From an uncultured Clostridia bacterium (GTDB taxonomy: Bacteria > Bacillota_A > Clostridia > Christensenellales > Borkfalkiaceae), in assembly GCA_934292955.1 (NCBI GenBank), contig CAKQXZ010000070.1, forward strand, positions 1-10,971: DNA of 10,971 nt, read 5' to 3'. Under the pieces are notes generated by a model. It was given only the letters and a program-made list of their open reading frames with translations, did no database searches and had not been told where the DNA came from. Each line of letters opens with the position of its first letter. Positions within the stretch are counted from its first letter, which is position 1. The position numbers and the translations under genes were made by a program. Positions 5,970 to 10,971 of the stretch are shown piece after piece.

Positions 5970-5980
5970 AACATCTCTCC

Positions 5981-6703
5981 TTATTTCGCAAATACGTGAT
6001 TACCTATCGTAATGGTAGTCTTTCTTGAAAAAATCCAGGTGCTTGTCGCAATACTCGGATTATAGTAGTAAAGCGCGCCGTAAGTCGGATCGTATCCGTT
6101 CATCGCCTGTTTCGCCGCCTTTATAGCGGTAGCGTCGGGCGCAAGATTTATCTGTCCGTCGGCAACCGCGGTAAACGCATAAGGCTGATATATTACCCCT
6201 GAAATTGTATTCGGGAAAGAACTGCTTTTAACTCTGTTCATAACAACCGCGCCCACGGCAACCTGTCCGGTATAACTTTCGCCGCGCGCTTCGCCGTAAA
6301 TAAGTCTTGCAAGCAAGGTTACGTCGGTGTTAGAGTAACTGCCCGAACTGCTGCTCCCCGTCTTGTCAGACGAAGAACTTCCGCCTGAACTTATCCCGAG
6401 CGCGGCAAGCGTTTTGCTTCCCACTATACCGTCGGCAACAAGTCCGTTTTTAGATTGAAAGTATTTAACTGCGGCTTTGGTCGCGGGACCGTAAATCCCG
6501 TCCACCGCTCCTTTGTAATATCCCCAGCGTTTAAGTTTCTGCTGAATCTGTTTTACAGTTTCGCCGCGACTTCCCTGAGAGATAACGGCAACCGCAACCG
6601 TTTCGTTTTTTTCGGCATTATATCTGTAAACGGTAAATCCCGAAAAACCGATAAGCATCACGCCCATAAGAACGATAGCGGTTATCTTCAACGTTTTTTT
6701 CAT
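5981..6703 (-). CDS. sleB: Spore cortex-lytic enzyme SleB
   Basis: 240 residues. SleB is a lytic transglycosylase that cuts muramic-delta-lactam-containing cortex peptidoglycan during germination. Visible: an N-terminal signal or anchor helix (6-26); a peptidoglycan-binding domain at about 43-103 with GETVKQIQQKLKRWGYYKG and GIYGPATKAAV; a Ser/Gly linker (105-125); then the Hydrolase_2 catalytic domain (about 128-240). The motif IYGEARGE (135-142) holds the expected catalytic Glu, residue 138, followed by GQVAVGAVVMNRV and the C-terminal ALYYYNP. Start: ATG preceded by a perfect AAGGAGG with 4-nt spacing. It forms a two-gene operon with ypeB, the standard arrangement in spore formers. Length and domain order are typical, so I see no sign of decay. 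Confidence 0.95.
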   Translation of the reverse strand: MKKTLKITAIVLMGVMLIGFSGFTVYRYNAEKNETVAVAVISQGSRGETVKQIQQKLKRWGYYKGAVDGIYGPATKAAVKYFQSKNGLVADGIVGSKTLAALGISSGGSSSSDKTGSSSSGSYSNTDVTLLARLIYGEARGESYTGQVAVGAVVMNRVKSSSFPNTISGVIYQPYAFTAVADGQINLAPDATAIKAAKQAMNGYDPTYGALYYYNPSIATSTWIFSRKTTITIGNHVFAK

Positions 6704-6811
6704 AATTCCTCCTTAGATAAATTAAAAAATATACACAACCTTACTCGAAGAGCGTTTTTTCTCTCCGCAGGTAAATTTATGTCAAAAACCGAGAGTATAA
6801 ATGTCAAGTTT

Positions 6812-6841
6812 TTGTATGTCTTTTTATATAAATCACAATGC
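6812..6841 (-). promoter_or_regulatory. Possible sigma-G promoter of sleB-ypeB
   Basis: GCATT (6841-6837), 18 nt, then CATACAA (6818-6812) resembles the forespore sigma-G pattern (GNATR, then CATNNTA), with one mismatch in each box. A competing sigma-A reading exists: AAGACA, 17 nt, TATACT ending near 6795. In Bacillus subtilis sleB is known to be sigma-G dependent, which favours the first reading. Confidence 0.35.
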
Positions 6842-6902
6842 AAAAAACAAGTCTTTTTCTGCTCTTTCGGTCGATATTTTTTATAGATTTAAGGCGAAAT
6901 TA

Positions 6903-6916
6903 TGAATAATTATTCA
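6903..6916. repeat. 14-bp perfect palindrome between spoIIR and sleB
   Basis: TGAATAATTATTCA is fully self-complementary. No T-run follows on the minus strand, so it is a poor terminator. It could be a weak operator or simply AT-rich chance. Nothing else is recognisable between the spoIIR stop and the sleB promoter region. Confidence 0.4.
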
Positions 6917-6948
6917 GAAATTATGCAATATTGTTATACATATCGTTT

Positions 6949-7446
6949 TCAGTTTCCGAATAACTCCGATAAAACGGATTTATACTTCACCTTACCGCCC
7001 GAAAAGCACAGCGGCGGATAAACCACGCACCACCAGTTTGCGCCTTCGGCTTTTCCGAGTTCTACTATAACCGCGTCGTACACGCCCGCGGGCAGCGACG
7101 TTCCGTCGTAAACCCGTGTGGGGAATTCTTCCTGCCGAACGTCAATTTTGCTTGTATAATTAAAACCTTTTTCATATAAAAGCCTGTCTATAAGTTGTTT
7201 AACGGCACTTTTACTGTTTTGAATAGTTTCTATCGCTTCTTCTTTAGAACCGCAGTTTTCTATTATCGGCGTAAGATATTCAACTATTTCGTCTTTAATT
7301 TCATACTTGACTTTCTGATCGGCAAAATCGTCGGAATTGGCGCGCACATGAATACGCAGATATTCGGGCTTGACCGAACACCCCGCAGATGAACTTGCTA
7401 AGACTATTATGCAACAGCAACAAAGGATTATGCGAAAAAATTTCAT
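6949..7446 (-). CDS. spoIIR: Stage II sporulation protein R (SpoIIR)
   Basis: 165 residues. SpoIIR is made in the forespore, exported, and triggers the membrane protease SpoIIGA to activate pro-sigma-E in the mother cell. Visible: an N-terminal export helix (4-20) rich in Cys, ending SSAGC, which could be a weak lipobox; then RIHVRANSD (31-39), EIVEYLTPII, EEFPTRVYD, LPAGVYDAVIVELG (118-131) and NWWCVVYPPLCF (137-148), the hallmark C-terminal block of the family. It is at the short end for the family, with little after PPLCF. Start: ATG with AGAGG 7 nt upstream. A sigma-F-like promoter lies 31-59 nt upstream. sleB follows 245 nt later with no clear terminator between, so read-through is possible. 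With sleB-ypeB it forms a sporulation cluster. Confidence 0.93.
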   Translation of the reverse strand: MKFFRIILCCCCIIVLASSSAGCSVKPEYLRIHVRANSDDFADQKVKYEIKDEIVEYLTPIIENCGSKEEAIETIQNSKSAVKQLIDRLLYEKGFNYTSKIDVRQEEFPTRVYDGTSLPAGVYDAVIVELGKAEGANWWCVVYPPLCFSGGKVKYKSVLSELFGN

Positions 7447-7468
7447 AAAAAAACCTCTCGTTTTAATT

Positions 7469-7487
7469 ACGTCATAATTATCGACGT
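7469..7487. repeat. Inverted repeat overlapping the spoIIR -10 box
   Basis: ACGTC-ATAATTAT-C-GACGT: arms ACGTC and GACGT around ATAATTAT, perfect apart from one extra C. It covers the -10 box, so a repressor bound here would block the promoter. A role as operator is inference only. Confidence 0.4.
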
Positions 7488-7505
7488 AAAAACCGAAAGG
7501 TATTC
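7477..7505 (-). promoter_or_regulatory. Sigma-F-like promoter of spoIIR
   Basis: GAATA (7505-7501), 15 nt, then GTCGATAAT (7485-7477). The sigma-F consensus is GYATA, 15 nt, GGNNANAAT; one position differs in each box and the spacing is exact. spoIIR is a known sigma-F target in Bacillus subtilis. Confidence 0.6.
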
Positions 7506-7523
7506 GTGTTTTTATAAAATTGT

Positions 7524-7541
7524 TATAAAATGCATTTTATA
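7524..7541. repeat. 18-bp perfect palindrome after the ATP-grasp gene
   Basis: TATAAAATGCATTTTATA, 47 nt beyond the stop of the ATP-grasp gene and 20 nt upstream of the spoIIR promoter. It is very AT-rich. It may serve as a weak terminator for the four-gene operon, as no conventional one is seen, or as an operator. Confidence 0.45.
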
Positions 7542-7587
7542 TAATCAAAATCGCAGCTAAAACGTGATTATAACACTATAAACTGTG

Positions 7588-8490
7588 TCATTTGTCAAGA
7601 AAATGCTTAACAATGCACCTTGCAACGTCTATCCCGGTCGCCTTAGTCAACCCCGCAAAATGGGCGTTTGAGTTAACTTCGCATACAAGCGGGCAATCGT
7701 TGGAATATAAAATATCCACGCCCGCAAAGTCCGCGCCTAAAATTTTCGCCGTCTTTTCGGCAAGCAAAACAAACTCTGTATAATTACTATCGTTGATATC
7801 GATAGCGGTCATTTTTCCGCCCGACTGCACGTTTGATCTGAAATCGTCTTTATTATAGCGTTCGGCGCACGCAACCGCTTTGCCGCCCACAACGTAAACT
7901 CTTACGTCGCGCCCGCGGCTTTCTTCAATAAACTTTTGAAAAACTATCGATTCTCCCGCAAATTCTTTCACTTTTTGCTGTAATTCCGCGCGATTGTTAA
8001 TTAAAAACACCTGCTTCCCGAACGACCCTTTACCGTCTTTAAGTATCAAAGGATAACCGAGTTTTTCAACTTCGTCTAAAAAAGATAAATCGGTATACCC
8101 GATATTCGCAAACGTAAACGGGGCAATAACCGTTTCGGGCATAGGAACTTTTCCGTAAAGTTCAACAAAAGTTTTGGCTTTATCGTCGCATATTTCAATA
8201 ACTTTTGACGAGTTAACCGACCTATAGCCCCGCTTTTCGAGTAATTTACATAAATTTATGTCTTTATCGAAAAACAGCACTCTGCCCTTTTCGCCGTCGA
8301 ATTTCTGTAATTCTTCACCCGCCGCAAAGCCCGACTCCACGCCGTTTTTACAGCAAAGCCCGTATGCTTTATCGTTGGTCAGAAACTCCGCTTGTTCGCC
8401 GAAATAATCAAACGCCGACTTAAACGAATTTTTAAGACTTTCAAATGCGGGAGTGTTCAGATATGCATTTGTAACAACGTAATTTTTCAT
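7588..8490 (-). CDS. RimK-like ATP-grasp carboxylate-amine ligase
   Basis: 300 residues. ATP-grasp ligases activate a carboxylate as acyl-phosphate and join it to an amine; the RimK branch adds amino acids to peptides, proteins or small molecules. Visible: an N-terminal pre-ATP-grasp region (1-110); YPLILKDGKGSFGKQV (146-161) with the ATP-binding Lys and Gly-rich loop; the IVFQKFIEE hinge (182-190); GRDVRVYVVGGK (193-204); NVQSGG (220-225); AGVDIL with metal-binding Asp259; and CEVNSNAHF (270-278) with Glu271 and Asn273. All core residues seem present. The substrate cannot be read: no LysW-type carrier or ribosomal S6 gene lies nearby. Its ATG overlaps the nuclease stop as ATGA, so its translation depends on the upstream gene. 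It is last in the operon. Confidence 0.87.
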   Translation of the reverse strand: MKNYVVTNAYLNTPAFESLKNSFKSAFDYFGEQAEFLTNDKAYGLCCKNGVESGFAAGEELQKFDGEKGRVLFFDKDINLCKLLEKRGYRSVNSSKVIEICDDKAKTFVELYGKVPMPETVIAPFTFANIGYTDLSFLDEVEKLGYPLILKDGKGSFGKQVFLINNRAELQQKVKEFAGESIVFQKFIEESRGRDVRVYVVGGKAVACAERYNKDDFRSNVQSGGKMTAIDINDSNYTEFVLLAEKTAKILGADFAGVDILYSNDCPLVCEVNSNAHFAGLTKATGIDVARCIVKHFLDK

Positions 8491-9137
8491 TGATTATGCT
8501 CCCGCTTGCAATAGTCTTTATACCAGCATTCATAAGGATAATCGCACTGCGCGCCGATCTCTATACATGGCTCGGTTTTTGCAAATTTCACCGAATTAAG
8601 CCTGAAAATATTGTCTTTTATAACCGAGTAATACTTTCCGCACTCGCCCGTAATATCAAAAAACGTAAGTTCGCCGCCGTTATTATAGCCTATAAACACT
8701 TTACTTATCTTAACTCTGCATTTTTTAATAATGTAATACTGAAAAGCGGCGTCTTTAATAAACTGTTCCTTAACCGAGTCCGAATTTTTAATTTCATAAA
8801 GTTCGTAACCCTTTTCGGTAAGGCGAAGAATGTCGGCGGCGCAATAGTTACCGTACCACAAAAACGCCCCTTCGCAAATAACGCGGGTACCGTTTTCTAT
8901 ACATTCTTTTGTATTTTTAATCATTTTTGTAAAGTCAAGCGACCCGTCGGGTTTATATGCGGTAACTTCGGTATACTCCCCGAAGCACCCCATAGCCCTA
9001 TCCCCGAACTCATTGCCTTCGTCCAGCCTTTTCTGCACTTCCGCAGGAATGATTTTCTCGTTCGGTTTATGCCTGTCGAGCCACAACATTTTCTCGCATT
9101 GCATGCCGCGCATAAAATCGGTTTTGGTAACGCCCAT
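8487..9137 (-). CDS. Stand-alone Fe-S PD-(D/E)XK nuclease-like protein (Cas4/DUF2779 N-terminal type)
   Basis: 216 residues. The opening TKTDFMRGMQCEKMLWL is the signature start of DUF2779-type and Cas4-related nucleases. The core shows Glu89 (CEGAF), Asp102 (AADILRL), Glu115-x-Lys117 (YEIKNS) and Gln133 in AAFQYY, the PD-(D/E)XK set for metal binding and cutting. Cys14 with Cys198, Cys204 and Cys210 (CDYPYECWYKDYC) forms the four-cysteine set expected to hold a 4Fe-4S cluster. DUF2779 proteins usually go on for a few hundred residues with a second domain; this one stops just after the last Cys. Start: ATG overlapping the rsmI stop as TAATG, with GGAG 7 nt upstream. No CRISPR array or cas gene is in the window. 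A DNA repair or processing nuclease is the best inference; activity is untested. Confidence 0.75.
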   Translation of the reverse strand: MGVTKTDFMRGMQCEKMLWLDRHKPNEKIIPAEVQKRLDEGNEFGDRAMGCFGEYTEVTAYKPDGSLDFTKMIKNTKECIENGTRVICEGAFLWYGNYCAADILRLTEKGYELYEIKNSDSVKEQFIKDAAFQYYIIKKCRVKISKVFIGYNNGGELTFFDITGECGKYYSVIKDNIFRLNSVKFAKTEPCIEIGAQCDYPYECWYKDYCKREHNQ

Positions 9138-9961
9138 TATTGATCTCCGCCGCCTGATTCGTCCGAATCGATTGCTTGCATGTAGATTTCGTTTTTTGTA
9201 ACGCCGCGGTCTTTGGCAACCGCCTTTATTGCGTCTTTTTTGGTATATCCTTTAGCCAAATACAGGGCTATATGTTCGTTAACGGGCATTTCGACCTTGG
9301 TTTCGGTTTCTTTTGCCCCATCCACTATTATTACGAACTCGCCTTTCTTCTCTCCGTTATAACCGTTTTCGAGTTCGAATTCCACCCGCTGTTCAAAAGT
9401 CTTTGTAATCTCTCTTACGCAGACCGCCTTCCTGTTGCCGAACGCGTTATAAAGCCGTTTGACCGTTTCGTCCACGTCGTGCGGGGCGCAGTAAAAAACA
9501 AGCGGACAGTCGGCATTTTCGTACTTTTTAAGCAGTTTTTTACACTCAGAATTTTTATCGGGCAAAAAGCCTATAAAACTGAATCTGTAATCGAGCAAGC
9601 CGGACATAATCAGCGCGCAAACAAACGCTGTAGCCCCGGGAATAACCGTGTATTCAAGCCCGTTTTCTATAAGCGATTTTACGATCAGACACCCCGGATC
9701 GGATATAAGAGGCATACCCGCGTCGGTAACGATTGCAATATTTTTGCCCGATTTAAGTTTTTCTATTATTTTTTCGCTTGCCGAACGCTCGTTGAACTTA
9801 TGACAGGCAAAAAGCGGTTTTTTAATTTCGTACGCGTTAAGAAGCCCGAGCGTGTGACGGGTATCTTCGCAGCCGATTTCGTCTACCGAACGCAACACTT
9901 CGAGCGCGCGCAGGGTTATATCTTTCATATTGCCGATAGGCGTTCCGACTATATACAGCAT
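9137..9961 (-). CDS. rsmI: 16S rRNA (cytidine-1402 2'-O)-methyltransferase RsmI
   Basis: 274 residues, the normal length. RsmI uses S-adenosylmethionine to methylate the ribose of C1402 in the decoding centre of 16S rRNA. It has the tetrapyrrole-methylase fold: LYIVGTPIGNMKDITLRAL (2-20), CEDTRHT (31-37), IAIVTDAGMPLISDPG (75-90), YTVIPGATAFVCAL (104-117) and FIGFLP (129-134). A short C-terminal helix-turn-helix follows (YTKKDAIKAVAKDRGVTKNE, about 238-257), as in typical RsmI. Its ATG overlaps the stop of the upstream methyltransferase as TAATG; a GGGGAG lies rather far (14 nt) upstream, so it is probably read by coupled translation. The pairing of rsmI with a trmN6-type gene is common in Clostridia and Bacilli. 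A long plus-strand open frame here is a shadow. Confidence 0.96.
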   Translation of the reverse strand: MLYIVGTPIGNMKDITLRALEVLRSVDEIGCEDTRHTLGLLNAYEIKKPLFACHKFNERSASEKIIEKLKSGKNIAIVTDAGMPLISDPGCLIVKSLIENGLEYTVIPGATAFVCALIMSGLLDYRFSFIGFLPDKNSECKKLLKKYENADCPLVFYCAPHDVDETVKRLYNAFGNRKAVCVREITKTFEQRVEFELENGYNGEKKGEFVIIVDGAKETETKVEMPVNEHIALYLAKGYTKKDAIKAVAKDRGVTKNEIYMQAIDSDESGGGDQ

Positions 9962-10647
9962 TATCCGTTTATTAACTCCCCTATTTGTTTAAGTTGCGGT
10001 TTTTTGCCCTTTACGCCCTTAACCATAACGAGATAAGGCGGTTTTTCGGGCTTTGTGCGCACAAATGCGATATCGCAAGGCTCTATTCCGTTGTTTTTCA
10101 TATAATAAATAACGTCGGTAAACCGTTCGAGTTTCTGGCAGATACAAAGTCTGCCGCCGTACGCAAGCAAGCGCGCCGCCGTTCTGATAATCTCTTCAAG
10201 AGTAATTTCCACTTCGTGGCGGCATATCGCGATATGATCGGAAAGCCCCTGCTCGCCGCTGTTTTTCTTTTTATACGGCGGGTTGCAAAGCACAAGCGAA
10301 TATTTCCCGTTATAATCTGCGGACGCGTTTTGCAATTTTCCTTCTATTACATCAAATTTATCTTCGAGCCGATTGATTAGTATGCTCGTATGCGCAAGTT
10401 CGCATAATTCGGGCTGAAGTTCGAATAAATCGACTTTATCGACTTTATCGGCGTTAAGTCCGTAATAATGCAACCCTACAATACCCGAACCGGCGCAGAA
10501 ATCGGCAACCTTTTCATGATTTATACAATCGGCAAATCTCGATAAAAGTATACTGTCGGACGTAAAACGATAAAGGCGTTTATCCTGAACTATTTTAAGA
10601 TCGCCGATCATAAGGTCCTCGGTTATGCGATAAATTTCTTTTTCCAT
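9961..10647 (-). CDS. trmN6: TrmN6/YfiC-type N6-adenine methyltransferase (tRNA1(Val) A37 family)
   Basis: 228 residues from the chosen start. The family transfers a methyl group from S-adenosylmethionine to N6 of adenine; the Escherichia coli member modifies A37 of tRNA1(Val). Visible: the N-terminal ERITEDLMIGD-like opening (here YRITEDLMIGDLKIVQ); FTSDSILLSRF (28-38); SAM motif I VADFCAGSGIVG (47-58); DLFELQPEL (73-81); and the catalytic LVLCNPPY (118-125). The frame is open up to a GTG at 10788, but those 47 extra codons run through two hairpins, have no ribosome binding site and do not resemble the family N-terminus. ATG at 10647 has AAGGA 4 nt upstream. First gene of a four-gene operon with overlapping stops and starts. 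The symbol is by family; the tRNA target is inferred. Confidence 0.88.
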   Translation of the reverse strand: MEKEIYRITEDLMIGDLKIVQDKRLYRFTSDSILLSRFADCINHEKVADFCAGSGIVGLHYYGLNADKVDKVDLFELQPELCELAHTSILINRLEDKFDVIEGKLQNASADYNGKYSLVLCNPPYKKKNSGEQGLSDHIAICRHEVEITLEEIIRTAARLLAYGGRLCICQKLERFTDVIYYMKNNGIEPCDIAFVRTKPEKPPYLVMVKGVKGKKPQLKQIGELING

Positions 10648-10651
10648 AAAT

Positions 10652-10656
10652 TCCTT
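10652..10656 (-). promoter_or_regulatory. Ribosome binding site that sets the trmN6 start
   Basis: AAGGA on the minus strand, then ATTT and ATG at 10647. It lies directly after the U-rich run of the second leader hairpin, so folding there could also affect ribosome access. Confidence 0.7.
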
Positions 10657-10657
10657 A

Positions 10658-10696
10658 TAAAAAGAAAGAGACTTCTTAGTGCGAATAAGAAGCCCC
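10658..10696 (-). terminator. Terminator-like hairpin 2 in the trmN6 leader
   Basis: On the minus strand GGGGCTTCTTA (10696-10686) pairs with TAAGAAGTCTC (10678-10668): 11 bp with two G-U pairs and a 7-nt loop. TTTCTTTTTA follows. It lies between the promoters and the gene, which fits an attenuator. A leftover terminator of an earlier gene is the alternative. Confidence 0.55.
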
Positions 10697-10701
10697 TTCC
10701 C

Positions 10702-10750
10702 AAAAAAACAAACCAAAGATAGATAACGGAGAAGTAAAGCATTATCTACC
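10702..10750 (-). promoter_or_regulatory. Terminator-like hairpin 1 in the trmN6 leader
   Basis: GGTAGATAA (10750-10742) pairs with TTATCTATC (10726-10718): 9 bp with one G-U and a 15-nt loop. TTTGGTTTGTTTTTTT follows on the minus strand. The loop contains ACTTCT, which could instead pair with AGAAGT in the 3' arm of hairpin 2, so alternative folds are possible. Confidence 0.45.
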
Positions 10751-10828
10751 CGAGTATGAGCAATGTTAAAAGGATAACCCGATCGCACGACGAAAAATCA
10801 AAACGTCGCTTGACTTCCTTACCGCATG

Positions 10829-10857
10829 ATTATATAACCGTAGCGAAAAAATGTCAA
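10829..10857 (-). promoter_or_regulatory. Sigma-A promoter P2 of the trmN6 operon
   Basis: TTGACA (10857-10852), exactly 17 nt, TATAAT (10834-10829): a full 12/12 consensus match, so a strong vegetative promoter. Transcription would start near 10822, giving a leader of about 175 nt. The stretch 10648-10971 contains no gene; it holds this promoter, P1, the leader hairpins and an edge hairpin. Confidence 0.85.
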
Positions 10858-10906
10858 CGGAAAAATTGAAAGTTTATGCAAAAAGTTAAATATTTGTCGA
10901 TCAGGT

Positions 10907-10935
10907 ATTTTATCCCTTACCGCTGATTACGTCAA
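10907..10935 (-). promoter_or_regulatory. Sigma-A promoter P1 of the trmN6 operon
   Basis: TTGACG (10935-10930), 17 nt, TAAAAT (10912-10907): 5/6 in each box at ideal spacing. It lies 78 nt upstream of P2 in the same direction, making tandem promoters. Its -35 overlaps the base of the edge hairpin. Confidence 0.55.
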
Positions 10936-10970
10936 AAGCGGCTTAAAGACATTTGCCATGCCCGCTTTTT
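10934..10970. terminator. Possible terminator hairpin at the right edge
   Basis: AAAAGCGG (10934-10941) pairs with CCGCTTTT (10962-10969) around a 20-nt loop. TTTTT on the plus strand and TTTT on the minus strand allow either direction. It probably ends the gene that lies beyond the window on the minus strand, just before the trmN6 promoters. The gene itself is not visible. Confidence 0.4.
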
Positions 10971-10971
10971 G

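Noticed and set aside
8487..9137. Cas4 of a CRISPR-Cas system
   Set aside because: The motif set is similar, but the opening fits DUF2779-type proteins better and there is no array, cas1 or cas2 in the window.
8490..9143. Plus-strand protein of 217 codons
   Set aside because: Shadow of the nuclease gene, which has a conserved motif set on the minus strand.
9176..10036. Plus-strand protein of 286 codons
   Set aside because: Shadow of rsmI; the product shows no family features.
10648..10788. N-terminal extension of 47 residues on trmN6
   Set aside because: Starts at a GTG with no ribosome binding site, runs through hairpins, and the internal ATG at 10647 has AAGGA and the family N-terminus.
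10648..10822. Known riboswitch or T-box in the trmN6 leader
   Set aside because: I looked for the T-box AGGGTGGNACCGCG element and purine, SAM, TPP, preQ1 and guanidine signatures and found none.
10932..10971. C-terminal end of a further minus-strand gene
   Set aside because: All three frames can be read for a dozen codons, but none is long enough to support a call, and the same bases form a terminator-like hairpin.

Overview
The window looks like a piece of chromosome from a spore-forming, low-to-mid GC Bacillota, most likely an anaerobic member of the class Clostridia. The evidence is a set of sporulation and germination genes (spoIIR, sleB, ypeB), AAGGAGG-type ribosome binding sites, consensus sigma-A promoters (TTGACA-17-TATAAT) and compact hairpin-plus-U-run terminators. 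I cannot name the genus.

Layout, left to right. (1) 1-737, minus: a membrane protein of the PF06541 type, cut by the window edge. (2) 738-1236: a divergent promoter region followed by two structured intergenic repeats. (3) 1237-1713, plus: a small protein with two Myb/SANT-like repeats, the only convincing plus-strand gene, followed by an out-of-frame relic of a further repeat end and a terminator. (4) 1791-2072: more repeats. (5) 2220-3358, minus: an AraC/GyrI-type regulator followed by an 80-codon remnant of an ABC-2 permease. (6) 3501-3925: a third repeat block. (7) 4041-7446, minus: a sporulation block of spoIIR (engulfment-stage signal), then sleB and ypeB (spore cortex lysis at germination). 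(8) 7588-10647, minus: a tightly coupled four-gene operon of trmN6-like methyltransferase, rsmI, an Fe-S PD-(D/E)XK nuclease-like protein and a RimK-like ATP-grasp ligase. The three junctions overlap as TAATG, TAATG and ATGA. (9) 10648-10971: two tandem sigma-A promoters and a roughly 175-nt leader with two terminator-like hairpins.

The left 4 kb is accessory in character. Two intergenic repeat families, here called A and B, alternate in one orientation (five A, four B, plus a B head fused to A) around the Myb-like gene and the regulator/permease remnant. The family members differ in sequence but keep base pairing in their hairpins, so structure seems to be conserved. The right 7 kb is ordinary housekeeping and sporulation sequence. 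Its notable points are the large charged N-terminal extension on YpeB, the sigma-F-like promoter of spoIIR, the nuclease/ATP-grasp pair carried in a translation-related methyltransferase operon, and the hairpin-rich trmN6 leader.

No rRNA, tRNA, CRISPR array, intact transposase or integrase was seen. The best candidates for something undescribed are the structured A/B repeats and the trmN6 leader. Neither is proven to have a function.
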